This document shows, piece by piece, positions 47,891 through 59,997 of a stretch of DNA of 64,000 nucleotides. The stretch's first letter is position 1. Every line of letters starts with the position of its first letter. Below the pieces are notes generated by a model that was not told where the DNA came from, did not search any database, and saw only the letters and a program-made list of their open reading frames with translations. Both the position numbers and the translations under genes were made by a program. Origin of the DNA: Atkinsonella hypoxylon (Eukaryota > Ascomycota > Sordariomycetes > Hypocreales > Clavicipitaceae); NCBI GenBank assembly GCA_000729835.1, contig JFHB01000022.1, positions 1 through 64,000 on the forward strand, in the 5' to 3' direction.

Positions 47891-50358
47891 CTACATCAAA
47901 ATTGTATCAAATCCCCACAAAACATTATCCCAACTCATCGTCTTAATATCGAAGTCAGCATCAAGTGACTGCCATCGCTGGTTCACATCCATCGGCACGC
48001 TCTGCGACGCATTTGTGTCATCCAGCTGTGCCGAGTTAACCGTATATGCATCCGACGCAGAGGGCGGCGGCGGCGGCGCCTGCATTCCCACAATGCCAGG
48101 CGACAAAGCTTGGGCGAGCGACAAAACAATTGAATCAGCGACCTGGTACTTCTTCATCATTTGCGACGCAAACTCCAAGAACTGGTCTATCAAATTTGAT
48201 GACTCCTGCATCTCGGCCAAGAATTGCCATGCGTCAAGCATCTCGGGCCTCTCGGTTGCTAGGTCCTGAATCTGTGTACCCGAGCATATATCCAGAAGAA
48301 AAATGGAACTGGCTAGAAGCAGGGTGCGGAGAAAGAGCGTTGACCTTAGTCGCGGGATGAGCCAACTGTGATCTGACTTGACAACTTTGGCCATCCACAC
48401 AATGTCGCGTGCACAGCTGAAACATACGTCAGAAGAGAAAGCATATCTCGCATCGACACTGGCGAGCGATAAGAAACGCAGGTGGACGATGCACCTCTCG
48501 ACATAGATTAAGCAGTTGATATGGATGCGCTGGAGGATGAGAGAATGGTTTGACTGATCGATTGGCTCAGGCGCCTCGCCAGGACTTCTCAGAAGAAAGT
48601 AACTTGGCAGACTGCTCTGGAGTTCTACTAGCTTGTTGTTGTACTCGGACAGCTTTTCGTGCTTGAGTTCATGTGACGCAGACTGCGACAGCGGGCAGTC
48701 GTCGATAAATTCGCGACCAATTTCGGCCAGCCGAATCCTCCACAAACAATATGTAACATCAGAGTCCATACCCTGTGCGTTTGTCTGTTCGTCATTGACG
48801 AAGCTATCCTTGACAGGACTGGGTTTGTTGACGGCCATTTGTTGCGGGTGAATTGTGTATACCCCTTCGTGCGGCCCGGGGAATAAAGCAATGAGCCTGT
48901 CACATTGTTTAGATCTGAGCTCGAAAAATCACGAAAAGAAAATGCGAATATGGTCGATAACTAGTGCTAGGGAAAACTTACCAGTCAGTGATGACATTAT
49001 CCCACCATATACGCCTCGCCATCTCGATCTCCAGGGCTGAGTTCAGGGCTACTTTCTCGCCGGGAAGATCGATACGATGAAAGCCCATTTCACGAGCCAT
49101 GGCTATTGAGGTACTCAACAGGCTGCGGTTGCGTACCGAACTTCCCTCCATGTAGCATGATACTTTGATGAGGATAGAGAGACCTTGCAGACATAATATG
49201 CTAGTGCGATCACGTCTTTTGAGTTCATCACACATGGCAAAGGCCGCGTCTACCCATGTAGCGCATCGCGAGTTTGCCTCTAGATGGCTGCCAAACAGCT
49301 TGCTCACCTCATCGTCGGCTGAGGCAGTATATGTGGCAGCAGCAATGATGGAGAGAAAGAGCAGCAACTCTTCTCGACCCACGGGCTTGTGCTCTTGTAT
49401 GTTGGAGTATATGGTTTGGACGCAAAGGAATATGGTTGGGACGTGCATGGTACAGCTCAAGACGGAGTAGTCAAGAACAAAGCGCTTGGCGATGATGCAC
49501 GCTTCGTCAAAGAGAGGCAGGAATATGCACATCTGGCGTGCGCCATGGGCAATGTGCACCATAGTGGCATCTTGCAAGATACAGTACGGCTTTGCGATAA
49601 GTTTGATGGGGGTCAAGTGATGCGAGATGTTGGCATCGAAGTATCCTCCTTCCTTCTGAGACGCATTATCCACAGTCAGTAACGACTTTATACTGTTGGG
49701 ATGCATGATCCTTTGTAAGAAGAATCTAGGGATCAAAAAACAAAGGAAAAAGAAACAAGAACAAGAACAAGAACAAGGAATGAAACTTTGAAGATAAGAA
49801 GAAGATGGGAGAGAACATGCTCACAGGGGACAGAAAAGTGACCATCAAGGAGGGTTTTGCAAGGATCAAGTTGCCGCCAAACCATATAGCGTCAGTGTCA
49901 ATGTGCTTAGCATTTGTCGTTGATTGCGGGGAATTCGATGGCTGCGGATGGACGCCCCTCGGAGACAGATGCTGCCGGCTGACGACATCAGTGCTGTCCT
50001 TGGAGGACGAGTGTGCTGCTGCTGATGCTGGACCATTCAGTCCAGTGATCCAGGTTTCTAGCTTGTCCAGGCGTGCTCGAATCTCTGCGTTGGAGAAGGA
50101 GAAGGGCAGAGAGGTGGTCTCGGCGCCGGGACGAGGCAATGACGAGTCTGGCGCCAGCCGCTGCAGTTGCAGCTGCGAAGGAAGCTCAGGCTTGGTCTGA
50201 GCAGCGGTGTCAGTGTCCGGCTCTTGGGGCTCGTAGAACTGGACACATTTGATGCCACGCGAGGTGCAGTTAGAGCAGGGGAAGTCGCGCGAGCATCGTA
50301 TCTTGCGTCGACGACATGACTGGCAGGCAATCGGGCGCTGGCGCCATTTCCGACCCAT
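47891..50358 (-). CDS. Zn2Cys6 fungal transcription factor
   Basis: Sequence-specific nuclear regulator. Three exons are inferred: 50358-49825, 49655-48982 and 48896-47891 (737 residues). The N-terminal binuclear zinc cluster has Cys 12, 15, 22, 28, 31 and 38 (CX2CX6CX5CX2CX6C) preceded by basic RKWRQR. A linker of low complexity follows, then a fungal_trans-type middle region with GGYFDANISHHL, ATYTASADDEVSKLFG, REMGFHRIDLPGE and ARRIWWDN, and C-terminal helices. Intron 1 has a TACTGAC branch 18 nt before the acceptor and carries a purine-rich ACAAGA hexamer repeat. Intron 1 limits are the least certain part: I chose them because other acceptors hit stops. The target genes are unknown. It heads a gene desert, with a P450 gene beyond it. 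Confidence 0.88.
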
Positions 50359-53300
50359 GGCGGCGCGACAGGCTGCTAAGGATGTGTGGGATCGCTGGTG
50401 GATCTAAAAATAAGAGAAAGCAGGACGGACGGGAGGACTTATTCGGCCCAAAAGTGCGCGGAGGCTGAAAATGCGTTCGGACGTCTCGACCCAGGCGGCT
50501 GCGGGCAGACACGACGCGAGAACAATGAGCCTGGAGCTGGTGCGTGATTGAGGTTTGAGCCCATTATCAGGGTCGTCATTGCTTAGCGGTGGCTCTCAAA
50601 ATGCTTGCATGCATCGCACTTTCCTCGGAAAGTCCACGTACTTTTCGACTGGCTTTTGCCGCAAAAGGGTCCAACCAGAAGCCACGGCCCAGCCTTTGTG
50701 CACCGGGTGCCGGCAGCTGCAGCAGCAACCGCAAGGGACCACGAGGTACTCGGAAACTCCGTACTCCGTAACTACTGCGAACCTACGGAATACCCACGGG
50801 TTATTGCTGTCCACACACCAGCAGCAACCGTAAAGGGGCTGGCTACCAGGGTACTCGGTAACTACTCCCAAACTCCCTACGCCGAGCCTACATGTAACTA
50901 CCCACCTGCCAGGTAAGCGGAAGGTCTCGTGGTCTCTGCGAAACCCACCCCAAGTCCGAATTCTACAGAATGCCGATTGAACCACTAATAAATAAACCTT
51001 AAACGAACTTGACCCTACGTGAACCCTAAGATAACCCTAAGATAACCCTCACGGAACCCCCGAGGTAGCCGAGATCGGATCCATCTCCTTAAGGACCGGA
51101 CGACTACACCTCCGTATCAGCCCATATAAGCCCATATATTCTCGCTGGGGCTATGGAGTGGCTTCGGACTTCTAGTAGCGGCTAATATCTCACCTGAATC
51201 CCGTTATAAGCTTAGCTTGTACTAGCGCTAATGGATAAATTAACGGCTTTCTGAAATACGATGTCCTTAATTATGGCAAGGATCCCCCTCACCATTGTCA
51301 CCAGTCACTCTTCTCACTAAGCTGGGGTCGCCAGACTTGCCATGCAGCTCTTCATAACTTGGATCTTTGCTGGGAAAACTTCTTATAATAGTATAAGTAA
51401 GTATTTTGCGGGAAATATCTTTAAAATGCAGTCATTTTTATCTAGATATATACCTACACACTGTAGCTCCATGGGACCTGCGAGCAGCGGCTAGGGGCCG
51501 GTATGGTCTAGGGGGCACGTGCCTGACAATTTAGTCGAGACGAGAAGGTTTCCGCAAAGTGGCTAGTTAGAGACTGACTCTGCGGGAGGGTGGGTATTTA
51601 GGCTCGATTAATTTGTCACCAACTTGGGGCGCTGATGACATTCACTCCACTCTCCACAACTGCACACGAAATTACATACAATCGCATAGAATTCAAAGAT
51701 GGCCCCAAAAGCTTTAACTGGAGCAACCCTAGCGATGCATTACATCTTCACCCTCTTCCCGCTGTGATCCAATCAGCTTTATCCCGCAACAACACCAAGA
51801 GATTGTTGAGAATCCTGTATCATTCCTGCCGGCTGTTTCGATTCACTGCTCTTCTACCTCTTTCTCTTATAACAGCATTATCAGTCGTTTTTTCGTCTTT
51901 CATTACGAAAAAAAACTATGATCCGTTATCTGATTTGTCCCTAAATGTAGCAATAATTGCATCTTCTCGCAGCAATACACCCTTCCTGATGCTCACGCGA
52001 TGTCAACGAAGCTTATGACTAAAGAGCCCCTGATGAAGGACCTTGTTCACCTTCTTCCGTAGCTTTCCAAACAAGCTAATAGTAAGTTATAGTTCGTGCT
52101 GCCTTACAGTTGATATCAACAGGCTTCTAGTCGTTGTTGTTAACCAGTGCTTTTAGAGCTTGCTTCCAGGCATTGGATGTTGTGCTTTCATCCTTACGAC
52201 CCCTTAACGTCAAGGACATGGATAATTTATTCCACTGAGTCCTTGACCGTACAATCTTCAGGCGCCGCCGACCTCCTAGGCCCAAGAAGAGGGATCAACT
52301 CTTGGCAACATGGAGCTCTTAGCACCATGATTCAGCTGTGGATAGCTCGTAACAGCCAGGTCGATTGCTTTAACCCTCGAAGCTAGGCCCTTGAGGGAGC
52401 AGCACCAGGCTACTTATTTCAAGTGTTATGCACCTTCAAAGAACGCCCAGGCAAGACGAGCCTGCAGCAGCAACAAGAAGCAACAAGCAAGAGGCGTATT
52501 TCTAAGAAGAAGTTAGCCCCCGTTCGCAAAATAGTGCCAAAAACGACCGTAAGAGGAACTCAGGAATATAAGGGAGTCAACAGCATCAATAGCAGCTAGA
52601 GGCTTAGAACAAGTAGCCAGATCCGGTTAATAGACACACTTTCCAACGAAACAGCAGAAATTGCGTTTTTGAAGAAAATTGGCGCAATCGCCGATAACCC
52701 GCGCTACCCCTCATGACTTCATGAGTCACAGAGTCTGAGCTCTTCTCCTTCTTGCTTTCTCGCTCCTACATCTTCTTTGCACCTCTCTTCGCTAGACCTT
52801 GTTGTAGCTATCGCAGCGAGTCCTATTGAGATCATCGCTGTGCATGTCCCATGACAGGGGCACTGGCAAAAACATTACACGACTTGCCTGGTCTTGCCTG
52901 GTATCGGAAGGTCAGTGCGGCTGCTGCGCGGATAGCAATCAATCGCCTTGACGCCGTTCTTCTACTCCTTGGGCGGCGCATGAACCGTGTGACTTTGAAT
53001 AGGCGCGGATCTTGCTCCTACCAACCTGGGCATCTGCGCCTGCGACCTAACCTAATCAAGCATAACTACCCATAGCGCGCCAACCATCGATCGAACCTTA
53101 TCTATCACTGTGGGAAGAGACTCATGAGAGTGGCGAGATATTGTGCATCTCCCACACCACGCTCATGTATCCATCGGCAGTTGGACGGCGATTTGCCATC
53201 TCATTTGCTACCACAAGTCATAGTCGTAATTACCTTTCGATATCCTGCCAGATCCTGGCGTCTCTGCATGGGCCAGTTCCGTTTGTCGGGGCGTCGTCCC

Positions 53301-54112
53301 CCTCGGCCACAAGAAAAGGTCTGGTCGTCCTGGAATTGCTGTGGTAAAGTTGAGTGGCCTGCCTGACTTTGCATTGCTTCCTTGCTCCTATTGATTACTG
53401 TCCCAAGTCTTTGAGTACCTAATTCCTTAACGGATATTTTCATATCTAATCCTGCTTGTTGGTCTTGAAGATTTTAAGGATTCCTTAAAAACAAGAGTTC
53501 GATGTTTCTAGTTCTAGATCAACGTGGACGATGCAGCGCCACAGCAGCCTTGGGTGGGCGCCATTCGGGTGTTAGCCAATAGGGCAAAAGAGCACGTCGC
53601 TTGCTCGGAGAAACTTGCTTGTACCCCACTATATGACCCCACTGTATGATACGAGCCCACAGACCAGCCTAAGCCCATTAGCCGGATAACGCATGCCACA
53701 AATGCCCAAGCGCCACAGCCGCAGCCACACACTGTTGGCTCCGAAGCCCCATCAAGCTGGTTCCTGGTAACGGTCAACATCACTTACAAAACGGACGAAA
53801 AACTTGTCACGGTACTCTGATCAGATGACTGTGATCATTTTGAACTGTCTGGTGATTGATGGTGAGTAAAAATGCTCTCCTGGATCTGAGTTGGCGCACC
53901 ATGGTATGTGTGTACATATACTCCGTATGCTTCGGTCCTAAAGCTTCCAGCCCATGTAACCCTCCCGGAGCCAACACCGCCGCTTGGATTGGCAAATTAT
54001 AAGATCGCAGAGACTGAATTCGAACTTATAAAATAATCCCCGCTGTAACTGAAACTACCTAGTATGCCCAGAGTTTGTCTCAGTCTGTAGTTGAAAAAAA
54101 AAAAATTTTTGA
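50359..54112. other. 3.7-kb gene desert between transcription factor and P450
   Basis: No supportable gene. Contents include two copies of TACTCCGTA (50762, 53919), an 11-bp tandem repeat (51012-51055), CCCATATA direct repeats near 51121, and AT-rich tracts around 51.4 and 51.9 kb. Broken open frames with frequent stops, for example around 52.1-52.6 kb with a Lys/Gln/Ser-rich stretch, might be remnants of a mobile element, but no transposase or reverse-transcriptase motif can be read. Confidence 0.5.
51012..51055. repeat. 11-bp tandem repeat, ACCCTAAGATA
   Basis: Four head-to-tail 11-mers: ACCCTACGTGA, two perfect ACCCTAAGATA, and ACCCTCACGGA. The core CCCTAA equals the complement of the common fungal telomere unit TTAGGG, but the 11-bp period does not match telomeric DNA. 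Confidence 0.8.
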
Positions 54113-56236
54113 ATGAGTCCTCCCACCTCCTTCTCCATTTCAGAAGTAGTTCGCCATAGTCTTTGTTCTTCCTTCTTTCCTGCCATCAGTCACAGTATTT
54201 GGCGGTCCATCATGAATATTGCCACGAAACCTAATACCACGACCCCGTGGATGAACTCGGAGTCTACAGACTTCGGGAAAGGGACATATTATACACCGTA
54301 CCTCCTTCTCTTGGCGTTGGCCATAGTGACCATAGGCATGCTCACCAAGACAAAGTCAAATATCCCACTCGTCAATCCACCCGACTTTTTTGAATTCACC
54401 ACCACTAGGCGAAAACTAGAAGTGGTCCGAGACGCCGAGAGCCTCCTGACCAAAGGTCACAAGGCATTTCAGGGCAAAAGCTTCAGAATCATGGCCGATT
54501 TCGCTGAGTTTATTGTCATCCCCGACGGATTTGCCAACGACATTCGAAACGATGAACGCTTCGACCTTGATGGGTTTGTAAGACAGGTATGCTCCACCGC
54601 AAAAGAAGTCCTAATCCTAAACCCTTTCCCTTATCTGAGACGTATTTTTATAAAGACTCGCGAGGACTGATAATGGTTGATAGATGTTTCCGAGCAATGT
54701 GTATGGACTGGACGTTTTCCAAACGCCTGATGGCCCCTTGAGGGCTATAGCACAGAGGGATCTAACGAGAAACCTATGTACGCTACGCTATCGGTGTCTC
54801 CTATTAGTCTGCTGAGATAACACGAACAGACTCACTGACGTTAATGGTTCTCTTCTAGATAAGGTTACTGAGCCCCTGAATGAGGAAACAGCCCTCGCGG
54901 TGTCAGAGATACTCACAGAAGTTAAAGGTACGGGTCATTTTCCAAAATCTGGGTTTCTATAAACCGCAGTAATAAAATGATACAAAGCATTTCGAAGGGA
55001 AAAAAAAAAGAAAAGAAAAAGAAAAAAAAACTGCAACTTACAACATGACCACTTATAGATTGGCATACAATCAACCTCAAAGACGCAATGTTACAGCTCG
55101 TGGCGCGCATCTCATCCAGGGTGTTCCTAGGCGAAGACCTCTGCCGCAACGAGAAATGGCTCCGTGTTACGCGAGAGTACGCTCTTGCCAGCTTCGGAGC
55201 CGCAGAGCAGATGCGAATCTGGCCCGGTCCCCTACGAGGCTTTATCTCCCGCTTCCATCCCGTATGTCGCTGGGCCGCAGCTCTGATCAGAGACGCCCGC
55301 GAATGCATAGGACCCGTCATAGAAAGACGCCGGCGAGAAAAGGCCTCCGGGACGTACGCCCCCTACAACGACGCCATCGAGTGGTTCGAGCAGACGGCCC
55401 TCGAGTATTTCGACAAGACGGCCAGTGGCGTGAAATACGATCCCGTCATCTTGCAGCTGCTCTTGTCAGCGGCTGCCATCCACACCACTACCGATCTGCT
55501 CTGTCAAACCCTCGGCGATCTGGCGCAGAATCAAGACTTCATCCAGCTTCTGCAGAAAGAAATCATTGAATGCCTCTCGGAGGGCGGTTGGAAGAAGACG
55601 ACGTTGTACGACATGAAGTTGATGGATAGCTGCATCAAGGAAAGCCAGCGGTTAAAACCCATGTCTCTCGGTACACTGTCTAGCCCGTTCCTTTGATTTT
55701 CTCTTCTTCTGTTTCCTCCCGAACCCCAATCCCCATCCTGAACCTACACAGTTTACACTTTTCCATTCGAGTACAAGAAAGCAAATGACGCCTACTGACC
55801 TCCAAAAGTGACTATGCATCGCCAAGTCCTCGACGACGTCCACCTCCCAGATGGTACATTCATCCCCAAGGGCAGTCTGACTGCCGTCCCCGTCCAGCGC
55901 ATGTGGAATCCGAGCGTGTACGAGAATCCATCCAAGTGGGATGGTGCTCGATCTTTCAACCTGCGCAAACAAGAGGGCTACGAAAATGTCGCGCAGCTCG
56001 TCACCACGGGACCGGACCACCTGGCCTTTGGACATGGTAGACATGCGTGTCCGGGCCGCTTCTTTGCCGCGAATGAAATCAAGATGGCGCTGACGCATAT
56101 CTTGATCAAGTATGATGTGAGGCTGCATGACAAGAAGCCCCAGATAAGGCGCTCTGGGTTCTCGTTGAATGCGGACCCTGGTTTGACGGTGGATGTGAGA
56201 AGAAGAAAAGAGGAGATCGATCTGGACTCGTTTTGA
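54113..56236 (+). CDS. Cytochrome P450 monooxygenase
   Basis: Haem-thiolate oxygenase of the ER. Five exons are inferred: 54113-54586, 54684-54777, 54859-54927, 55059-55670 and 55809-56236. From 54113 the product has 558 residues; the in-frame Met at 54212 (MNIATK) gives 525, closer to the family norm, with the anchor YLLLLALAIVTIGML soon after, so the later start may be the real one. Motifs numbered from 54212: ESQR (ExxR, 374-377) and the haem loop FGHGRHACPGRF with Cys 464. The style of PPDFFEF...F.G.SFR and HRQVLDD..LPDG..IPKG resembles fungal terpenoid-type P450s such as the ent-kaurene oxidase group, but the substrate cannot be assigned. No terpene cyclase, PKS or NRPS gene lies in the window. 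Purine-rich A tracts lie in intron 3 (54998-55029). Confidence 0.92.
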
Positions 56237-56901
56237 AGCGTAGCGAGTGGAAGAAGTGAAATTGTATTACAAGTTAGTTAGAAGCATTATGTCTACATGA
56301 TCGGACAAACTTGATTCATCGACGTAGCAGTGAGAAACTTGCGACCAGGGGTTCCATATTCGTTGAGCCCGGGTTGAACCCTGAACCCACGCGTCGATGC
56401 TGAAATACTCAGGTAAGTGAGCGAATGCAGGGTAGCAGTTCTGTTATGATATCACAACATTAACGAACTCATTCGCTGGGCGCATCTCAACCGAGTTGCG
56501 CATCATTTGCGCATGAATCAGGTAGGCAATACCTTTTAAGAGCCTACATGCATCATATGCACGGCACCGACTCTTGGTTTACCATCAACATTCGTCAAGG
56601 AGTCATATCTAGATTGCTATAGGTTGCCATATAGGTATATTGGGCTACTCATCACCACGCAAGTTTCAACTAATCATGAACAAATCGATGCCACATCCCC
56701 ATCGCCATTGTCCAGGATCAGGCAAGAAATGAATAACACAGACCCAGTTCCTCGCAATGTACTGCAATGCCTTTCTAACCCCTCTGTAGCGCCAACGCCA
56801 GAAGACAAAAAGAGAAAACCCCCCATGGAATCTCAAAACAAACCGCCCTAGACACGGATAGTCCGTGAGAATAACCAAACGAGAAAACCAAATAATAAAT
56901 T
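56237..56901. other. Convergent 3' intergenic region (P450 / carrier)
   Basis: 665 bp between stop codons of convergent genes. Short open frames only; I see nothing else of note apart from GGTTGAACCC near 56371, which is not a tRNA arm that I can fold. Confidence 0.5.
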
Positions 56902-58201
56902 TTATATGCCCAGAATGAGTTTCATCCGCTCGTACGTGTAGAAGCTCACAGCAGCCATAGGGATAACCTTGACGTAACCAATGGTGAGGCCGACAAAGAA
57001 TCCCCGTAACCCGCGCTCCTGGAGAATAAGGCGGGCGGTTTCACCTAGGCGCATCCTATGGCCATCGCCTACCGCACCACTGACTTGCATACGACGTCGA
57101 ATTACTTCAAGGGGGTATGAGCACGTCTGCGAGATTAGCCCTGCGATCCCACCACTCGTCAGCTCTGCCCAGGACCGGAGAGGTGCGGGCTTGTCAGACG
57201 CTTGGCTCCTTCGTTTCGGTAGGGTAGTATACTTGGCAATGGTGGGATGACGCAACAGGTCAGATACAGTATCGTGTGTCAAGAAAGACATGCCTGCATA
57301 GGGAAGCATACCCAGTAGGGTAGGATAAAAGCCGCGGTAGAAGTTTATGAGTCCTTTACGAGGCACAATTGAAGTAGCTGCTGCTGCGGTGGTCTCCACG
57401 GCCACGGCCAGAGGCGCAGGAGCATTGGGAAGTTTTGCAGTCGCGGACTTCTGGACAGGGCTCTCGTTGTATATCTGCTTCCAGATTGAGGTCAAAGAGG
57501 AGCGACCCTCCGGTTTGGTCTCAAACGCGAGGCGCACTCGAATTACTTCCAGGGGATATGTGAAGAATACGGACGTGACACCAGCCAAACTCCCGCTGAG
57601 AAGCCGTCGAAATGGAGTCTCACAGTCTCGCCGAGGGATGAGCTTGGCGCGAATCTGTTCGTAAGCCAAGAACTTAATTCCTGCATATGGAAAAATGCGC
57701 AGAAGAGTGGCAGAGTGGCCGCGGAAAAGTCCTCTCGCGCCTTCTACGTTAAAGATATCTCTCATAGCAGTAGCGACACCAAGCGAGGATCCAGAGTACT
57801 TTGCGAACTGAGGATTACTGGCCTGGAAAAGGATTTTGACACGGTCGAGGGGCGCAACCACCGTCTTGGCCTATGCAGCGAAAAAATAAAAAAAAATAAA
57901 AATGAAAGTCATTAGTACAACGAAGAAAAAGATTTTGAAATAATGACAGGGACTTCAATCTCACAGCGCAGCCCGCTACACCACCTGCGACACCCGACCG
58001 CCAGATATAGTCCCACGATCGGGTCTTGTTCTTTGGGCCTATCGTTTCATCATCCGCAGGGCACACAGCCGGCTCTTTTCTCTGCTTAGAAGATGGAGGG
58101 GCCACAGCAGCAGCAGTTGCCGCTTCGACATGCTGCCGAACCTTGTCGCGAGCAATTTCAGTCATGGAAGCATGATCTGCGAGGGAAGAGGGCGTGGGCA
58201 T
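56902..58201 (-). CDS. leu5: Mitochondrial carrier, Leu5/SLC25A16 (CoA-related) type
   Basis: Inner-membrane solute carrier; Leu5 is required for coenzyme A accumulation in yeast mitochondria. Two exons, 58201-57965 and 57870-56902 (401 residues; an alternative Met at 58165 gives 389). The intron joins GGVAGCA to AKTVVAPLDRVKILFQ. Three carrier repeats are visible, each with the signature: PLDRVK, then PLEVIRVRL, then PLEVIRRRM. The FFTYPLEVIR and FYRGFYPTLLGMLPYAG stretches and the ending SFYTYERMKLIL are typical of this subfamily. The long insert of repeat 2 (Ala/Pro-rich, ALAVAVETTAAAATS) is low complexity. Divergent from the methyltransferase gene. Confidence 0.9.
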
Positions 58202-58725
58202 TCGGGTGCCAACAGCACGTGAGCTGGCGTGATGGAGGAAGTTGAAGATCACCGACGCCACATGCCTGTATGGGGAGGACGGCAATGAGGTCGTCTAATG
58301 GAGGTTGCAAATCGACAGAGTCTGGGCGCGTGCGTTTCTTCTTGGTTGATATTATAGGGGAATGATAGGATTGAAGTCCAAAATCAGGAATCAGGTAATA
58401 ATGAGGGTGCTGTCGCGGTGACCAATGAAGGAAGGTTTTGGTGTGGTTCGGCTTAAACTTGGGTGGAGCAGACGTCATCCGAGCCGCTGACAGTTGAACT
58501 TGGCTGGTCACTCAGGCTGGGAAGCAGTAAAACCCTCCGAGTGGGTGCCCCCAGCCGTGCCAACTGTCATCCCAAGGGCCAGATGGTTTAGCCGAGGATT
58601 ACCGAGATGTACGTGGCTCGTTCGGATGGACCACTTTTTTTATTGAGTTTCTGCCTTTCGGCCTTACCCAATGGATTTGTCATAGAAGTACAGATTATCC
58701 ATTCGCCTCGTCAGCAAAGCCTCCC
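58202..58725. promoter_or_regulatory. Bidirectional promoter leu5/MT-A70 gene
   Basis: 524 bp between divergent start codons. No specific motif recognised; function inferred from geometry. Confidence 0.5.
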
Positions 58726-59769
58726 ATGCCGGGATCTCACGAACCGGATAGCGCCACTGCCTCTAGTATTCTCTTCCGAAGTGAAGACAAAGCTGTCGTC
58801 CTACTCGATATCCCACGATCCCTGGAAGAAGGACAAGTCCAGCCGGAACAGCGCCTCCAACGCCGGGTCTACTCGGACACACCGCCGGCAGAGCGCTTCC
58901 CGACGCCGGATCCGAAGAGGAGTCGACGCCATGCGTCAAGGTCTCACTCAGGAACAGCGGCACACGACTGGCCCGGCCTGTCCCCTGCAGCCCAGATCAG
59001 CGACTTGATGACTATGGCTTCCGTTGAAGCAGCACTCGAACTCGTCAGGAACACATACAAAGGGCCATATCATCTCCCTCGTGTCTCACCACCCACCGAC
59101 CAGAATCAGCAAGGTCCTTCTTCCTCCAAATTAGCAGTCCAAGATGCAACGCCTCTAAACGGATCCATTCAAGACCTAAGAGCAAATTTCATCAACACGG
59201 CGCCCCTCTTCAGCCTCATCGTTCTTGATCCTCCATGGCCAAACCGCTCAGCCAGGCGGCGAACCAATAAATATGCGATCGTCAATAGTCTTAATGACAT
59301 GCGAACGCTACTGACCAGCATACCCGTCGCAGCCCATCTTGCATGTAATGGCCTCGTAGCCGTCTGGATCACAAACAAGGCTGCTATACCGGACTTTCTG
59401 ACCTCTCCCACCGGCGTGTTCACTTCCTGGGACGTAGAACTCGTTGCTGAATGGACATGGCTCAAGATCACTGCCACGGGCGAGCCTATCTATGATGTAA
59501 ACTCCACTTGGAGGAAGCCGTGGGAGAAGATCCTTATTGCCAAGCGGGTTGGTGCGGCGACCCCTCCGGGCCTCAAGTCGAAAGTGATTATTGCTGCGCC
59601 AGATGTGCACTCGAGGAAGCCGAACCTGCGTGGCTTGTTCGGCGGAGTCTTTGGAAATTCACACTTTCGCGGGCTGGAGGTGTTTGCACGCAATTTGACA
59701 GCTGGGTGGTGGAGTTGGGGTGATCAAGTCTTTCACTTTCAGGACGAGCGTTGCTGGACACCTCGTTAG
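58726..59769 (+). CDS. MT-A70 adenine-N6 methyltransferase, METTL4-like
   Basis: Single-exon 347-residue protein. Residues 1-95 are basic and disordered with a possible nuclear signal (DPKRSRR near 62-68). The catalytic domain has FSLIVLDPPWPNRSARRR with the DPPW motif at 168-171, then WITNKAAIPDFLT, WTWLKITATGEPIYD and a HSRKPNLRGLFGGVF segment with the family SRKP loop. These place it in MT-A70, and the DPPW with NRSARR favours METTL4/Kar4-outgroup clade rather than the Ime4/METTL3 (DPPW with a CCCH N-terminus) mRNA enzyme. METTL4 relatives have been reported to methylate U2 snRNA or DNA adenines; which applies here is unknown. It ends 228 bp from the convergent uL23m gene. Confidence 0.88.
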   Translation: MPGSHEPDSATASSILFRSEDKAVVLLDIPRSLEEGQVQPEQRLQRRVYSDTPPAERFPTPDPKRSRRHASRSHSGTAAHDWPGLSPAAQISDLMTMASVEAALELVRNTYKGPYHLPRVSPPTDQNQQGPSSSKLAVQDATPLNGSIQDLRANFINTAPLFSLIVLDPPWPNRSARRRTNKYAIVNSLNDMRTLLTSIPVAAHLACNGLVAVWITNKAAIPDFLTSPTGVFTSWDVELVAEWTWLKITATGEPIYDVNSTWRKPWEKILIAKRVGAATPPGLKSKVIIAAPDVHSRKPNLRGLFGGVFGNSHFRGLEVFARNLTAGWWSWGDQVFHFQDERCWTPR

Positions 59770-59997
59770 GCCCCGAGCCACGACCCTCGCTTCCAGCGCC
59801 ATTATGTGGTCCCCGTGCTTTGATTCAGAATTCTGAATTGAAATGCTATGCTCTAGGCTTAGTTTGCCGCGGGCTACAAGTACTTTACAATCATCCTCTG
59901 TGTCGTACAAATTTACAATGCATATTGGTCTTTATGCTTCAACGTGGCCCGAAACGGTCGCTAGCTCCTCAGTTCCTCTCTCTATCGTGCCTTCGCA

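Noticed and set aside
47577..48269. 230-codon plus-strand open frame overlapping the 3' end of the transcription-factor gene
   Set aside because: Mostly antisense to the fungal transcription-factor exon, so a shadow frame.
52140..52610. Possible mobile-element relic in the gene desert
   Set aside because: Frames are broken and no transposase, integrase or reverse-transcriptase motif or terminal repeats could be read.
47891..56236. Biosynthetic gene cluster (transcription factor plus P450)
   Set aside because: No synthase, cyclase, transporter or tailoring enzyme accompanies them; neighbours are housekeeping genes.
56361..56395. tRNA-like GGTTGAACCC near 56.37 kb
   Set aside because: The flanking bases do not form the acceptor, D and anticodon arms of a tRNA.
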